Positions 5,478 to 6,013 of a stretch of 6,013 nt of DNA are shown piece by piece. The number at the start of each line of letters is the position of its first letter. The first letter of the stretch is position 1. Origin of the DNA: Chloroflexota bacterium. Lineage in GTDB: Bacteria; Chloroflexota; Anaerolineae; Aggregatilineales; Phototrophicaceae. Both the position numbers and the translations under genes were made by a program. A model generated the notes under the pieces. That model was given only the letters and a program-made list of their open reading frames with translations, made no database searches and was not told the DNA's origin. The stretch covers positions 1 through 6,013 of the forward strand of contig JAEVZT010000610.1 of assembly GCA_023392115.1 (NCBI GenBank), written 5' to 3'.

Positions 5478-6013
5478 ACTGCTCCACCAGCCGATCACGC
5501 TGACCGATCGCGACGCGGAACAACTGCTGTGCGATCTTGTTGCCATTCCCAGCCCATCATACGACGAAGCCGACGCCGCGCGTTATCTCGTCGGCTGGTT
5601 TGATGCGCTCGGCTTTGATCAGGCGTTTGTCGACGAGGCAGGGAACGCGGTCGGCATCCGCGGCAACGGGGTGCGCGACGTGATCCTGCTCGGGCACATC
5701 GACACCTTCGGCGCGAGCTTCCCGGTGCGGTGCGACGAGCGGCGGCTCTACGGGCGCGGCGCAGTCGACGCCAAGGGCGCGCTGTGTACCTTCGCGGCAG
5801 CGGCGGCTCAGGCACAGATTTCACCGGATGTGCGGCTGATCGTCGTTGGCGCAGTCGAGGAAGAATGCCCGACGAGCGCCGGCGCGCGCCATATCGCCGC
5901 CAATTACCAGCCCGCCGCCTGCATCATCGGCGAGCCGTCGCAGTGGGATCGGATCACGCTCGGCTACAAGGGGCGTCTGCTGATTGAATGGGAATGGCGC
6001 GCCAGCCTCGGAC
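5464..6013 (+). CDS. lysK: LysK, LysW-lysine hydrolase (M20 peptidase family), 3' end cut by window edge
   Basis: LysK hydrolyses the isopeptide bond of LysW-lysine, releasing free lysine and regenerating the carrier. I translated 183 residues. The family is about 350 residues, so roughly half is present. The M20 metallopeptidase signatures are visible: LGHIDTF (76-82) with metal ligands His78 and Asp80, [11 protein letters not shown] (95-105) with bridging Asp102, and [12 protein letters not shown] (129-140) with the catalytic Glu132-Glu133 pair. [19 protein letters not shown] (154-172), typical of LysK/ArgE-like enzymes, follows. I chose ATG 5464, 5 nt after GGGGGA (5453-5458). A GTG directly upstream at 5461 is in frame but too close. 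The first 14 nt overlap the end of lysJ. ArgE-like or succinyl-diaminopimelate desuccinylase roles are alternatives disfavoured by context. Confidence 0.92.
   Translation, partial: MTQSELLHQPITLTDRDAEQLLCDLVAIPSPSYDEADAARYLVGWFDALGFDQAFVDEAGNAVGIRGNGVRDVILLGHIDTFGASFPVRCDERRLYGRGAVDAKGALCTFAAAAAQAQISPDVRLIVVGAVEEECPTSAGARHIAANYQPAACIIGEPSQWDRITLGYKGRLLIEWEWRASLG

Overview
The window (about 65% G+C by eye) holds two divergent transcription units. On the minus strand is a 3'-truncated type I glyceraldehyde-3-phosphate dehydrogenase gene (1-847). On the plus strand is a tightly packed lysine operon in the order lysW-lysX-lysY-lysZ-lysJ-lysK (1373 to the window end), with lysK truncated. These six genes encode the second half of the LysW amino-carrier version of the alpha-aminoadipate route, as known from Thermus. 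LysX attaches alpha-aminoadipate to the C-terminal Glu of LysW. LysZ phosphorylates the side chain, LysY reduces it, LysJ transaminates it and LysK releases lysine. The homocitrate synthase, homoaconitase and homoisocitrate dehydrogenase of the first half are not in the window.

The organism is probably a high-GC bacterium of Chloroflexota, or less likely of the Deinococcus-Thermus group. This rests on the combination of a LysW operon, a bacterial sigma70-type promoter, bacterial Shine-Dalgarno sites and intrinsic terminators. It is an inference and no phylogenetic marker is present.

The most notable region is the 525-base stretch between gap and lysW (848-1372), which has no conventional gene. 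It reads as a lysine-sensing leader with two attenuators in tandem. A good promoter (TTGACA, 18 nt, TATGCT; 976-1005) is followed by a 17-codon ORF containing the run KKAKK (1031-1084), a perfect antiterminator alternative and a GC-rich terminator with ten T (1138-1163). A second Lys-rich ORF of 25 codons follows (1183-1260), again with a perfectly placed antiterminator and a 12-bp terminator (1290-1331), and then lysW begins. In both units the competing pairings can be traced base by base. Lysine is 20-24% of the leader peptides but only about 1.2% of the five complete enzymes and carrier downstream (17 of 1367 residues, none in LysW).

The inferred logic is as follows. When charged tRNA-Lys is plentiful the ribosome reaches each leader stop codon, covers the antiterminator strand and transcription ends. 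When lysine is short the ribosome stalls on the Lys codons, the antiterminator forms and RNA polymerase passes. RNA polymerase must pass both checkpoints to reach lysW. Past the leader, genes are separated by 1 nt or overlap by 4-14 nt, which suggests translational coupling.
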